Assembly: GCA_030248215.1 (NCBI GenBank)
Contig: JASANG010001767.1
Coordinates: 72,501-136,500 of the forward strand
Origin: Enoplolaimus lenunculus
Lineage: Eukaryota; Nematoda; Enoplea; Enoplida; Thoracostomopsidae
Length of the DNA stretch: 64,000 nt
Direction: 5' to 3'
How positions within the stretch are numbered: position 1 is the first letter of the stretch; every line of letters starts with the position of its first letter. This document shows positions 63,232-64,000 of the stretch, in pieces. Position numbers and translations under genes: made by a program. The notes beneath the pieces are model-generated. The model did not search any database. It worked only from the letters and a program-made list of their open reading frames with translations, and was not told the origin of the DNA.

Positions 63232-64000
63232 TATGTACCATTCAGAGTTCATACTAAATCATTGACCCATATTAATTATGAATGCTCCTGAGTAAAAGCT
63301 TAAGCCATAACACAAGTGTAAACCGGAGCGTAAGCCTAAATATCAGCCTGATCCAAATCCTAAAGCATCGCAGTCTTTAACTCGACCGGTCTTATCTCGC
63401 AATGGCCATTAACCCTGCAATTAACATGAGCCAACAATGTCAATAAGTCAGGCTTCTATGGCATGGTATACACGACCGGTGCTGGGATACCCGAACCACA
63501 TCTCACAAACCCGGCAATGAGACCCCCCGATCAGTCCTAAGTTAAAATCTGTCCAGAATAAATTTTCTATAAATTAAGAAAAATGTTTCCAGCACAAAGA
63601 AAAACTTCGCTAGCCAAGCCAACAAAAAGCCAAACGCAATTTTAGCACTAAATCTTAGTACAAAATTAGGCTTTTGCCAGTCCGACAAGGATACGATCCC
63701 TGGTTGGGACGATCCGTCAGGCAATCCAAAATCAACCCAGATTAAGATCACTGAATTAAAGTTTATGAGCGAAGCGAGCAAAACAGTTATACCCACATTT
63801 CGTATTATATTTATTTAATCTCAACACTAAATTGAACCTAAATCGCATAAAAAATTTAGGTTTGCCGGCACCGTCTAGAGAAGGCAGGAAGGCGGTAGCC
63901 CTGAGTATTGGACCGAAAGTATAAAATCGGCAGATGTTACGAAAAACCTAAGACTAAGCCTAAGTCTATGAGACGAAACAGCGAACGAAAGAAAACTCAA
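63232..64000. other. no gene seen; two GCGAAGCGAGC-type motifs
   Basis: TTCGCTAGCCAAGCCAACAAAAAGCC-like sequence starts near 63607 and GAGCGAAGCGAGCAAAAC lies near 63767. An 84-codon minus frame at 63542-63796 covers this repeat and is not convincing. TTAGGC-like traces at 63300 and 63945. Confidence 0.4.

Noticed and set aside
1-64000. CRISPR arrays, bacterial operons, rRNA genes
   Set aside because: None seen. Tandem arrays here lack regular unique spacers, and gene structure is eukaryotic.

Overview
This window looks like AT-rich nuclear DNA from a nematode. The evidence is an intronless family 92 (DUF23-type) glycosyltransferase, a gene class expanded in nematodes; two neuropeptide precursors whose amidated peptides resemble nematode NLP-10 peptides; short spliced exons with GTAAG donors; and many runs of TTAGGC, the nematode telomere unit, scattered inside small transposons. 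A repeat-rich early-branching nematode such as a mermithid is my guess only.

Host genes. (1) 2-568 (+): 3' part of an alpha-1,4-galactosyltransferase-like gene. (2) 13106-14530 (+): complete intronless GT92 glycosyltransferase. (3) 19283-26393 (-): complete eight-exon SDHA gene (mitochondrial complex II flavoprotein, 657 aa); all exon phases agree. (4) 32301-32954 (+) and 46812-47162 (+): two paralogous precursors of [V/I]P-x-SG-[S/T]-[M/L]-Y-amide peptides. (5) 47620-49122 (-): unrecognised 500-aa four-pass membrane protein with a Cys cluster, poly-Q and 10-residue repeats. (6) 55140-60911 (+): single-Ig-domain type I membrane protein, with two possible C-terminal tails (234 or 283 aa). A few weaker candidate exons are listed with low confidence.

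Most of the rest is transposon-derived, and many ends can be read exactly. Families: a roughly 130-300 bp MITE with GGCC[A/C]ATGT ends, 8-bp target duplications and internal TTAGGC tracts (about 30 copies); a TTAA-target, piggyBac-like MITE that carries a tRNA-like A box/B box; a PIF/Harbinger-like MITE with TAA/TTA targets and GC-rich 21-31 bp tandem units; three TA-target (mariner-like) MITE families; a CAGCTG-rich foldback family; one hAT-like element with a perfect 8-bp duplication; a second tRNA-related SINE family; a degraded Penelope-like retroelement; and a fossil Ty3/Gypsy integrase region. Nested insertions at 31659-32032, 41753-42470, 43832-44280, 50668-51089 and 59003-59640 give relative ages. 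There is also a 59-bp minisatellite inside intron 1 of the Ig gene (55987-56780).

The genes do not form an operon or one pathway; they are separate single-copy loci embedded in repeats. The most interesting points are the telomere-unit-bearing MITE, the MITE/tRNA chimera, the paired NLP-10-like precursors, and the Ig protein with a tail exon beyond a 2.3-kb intron.
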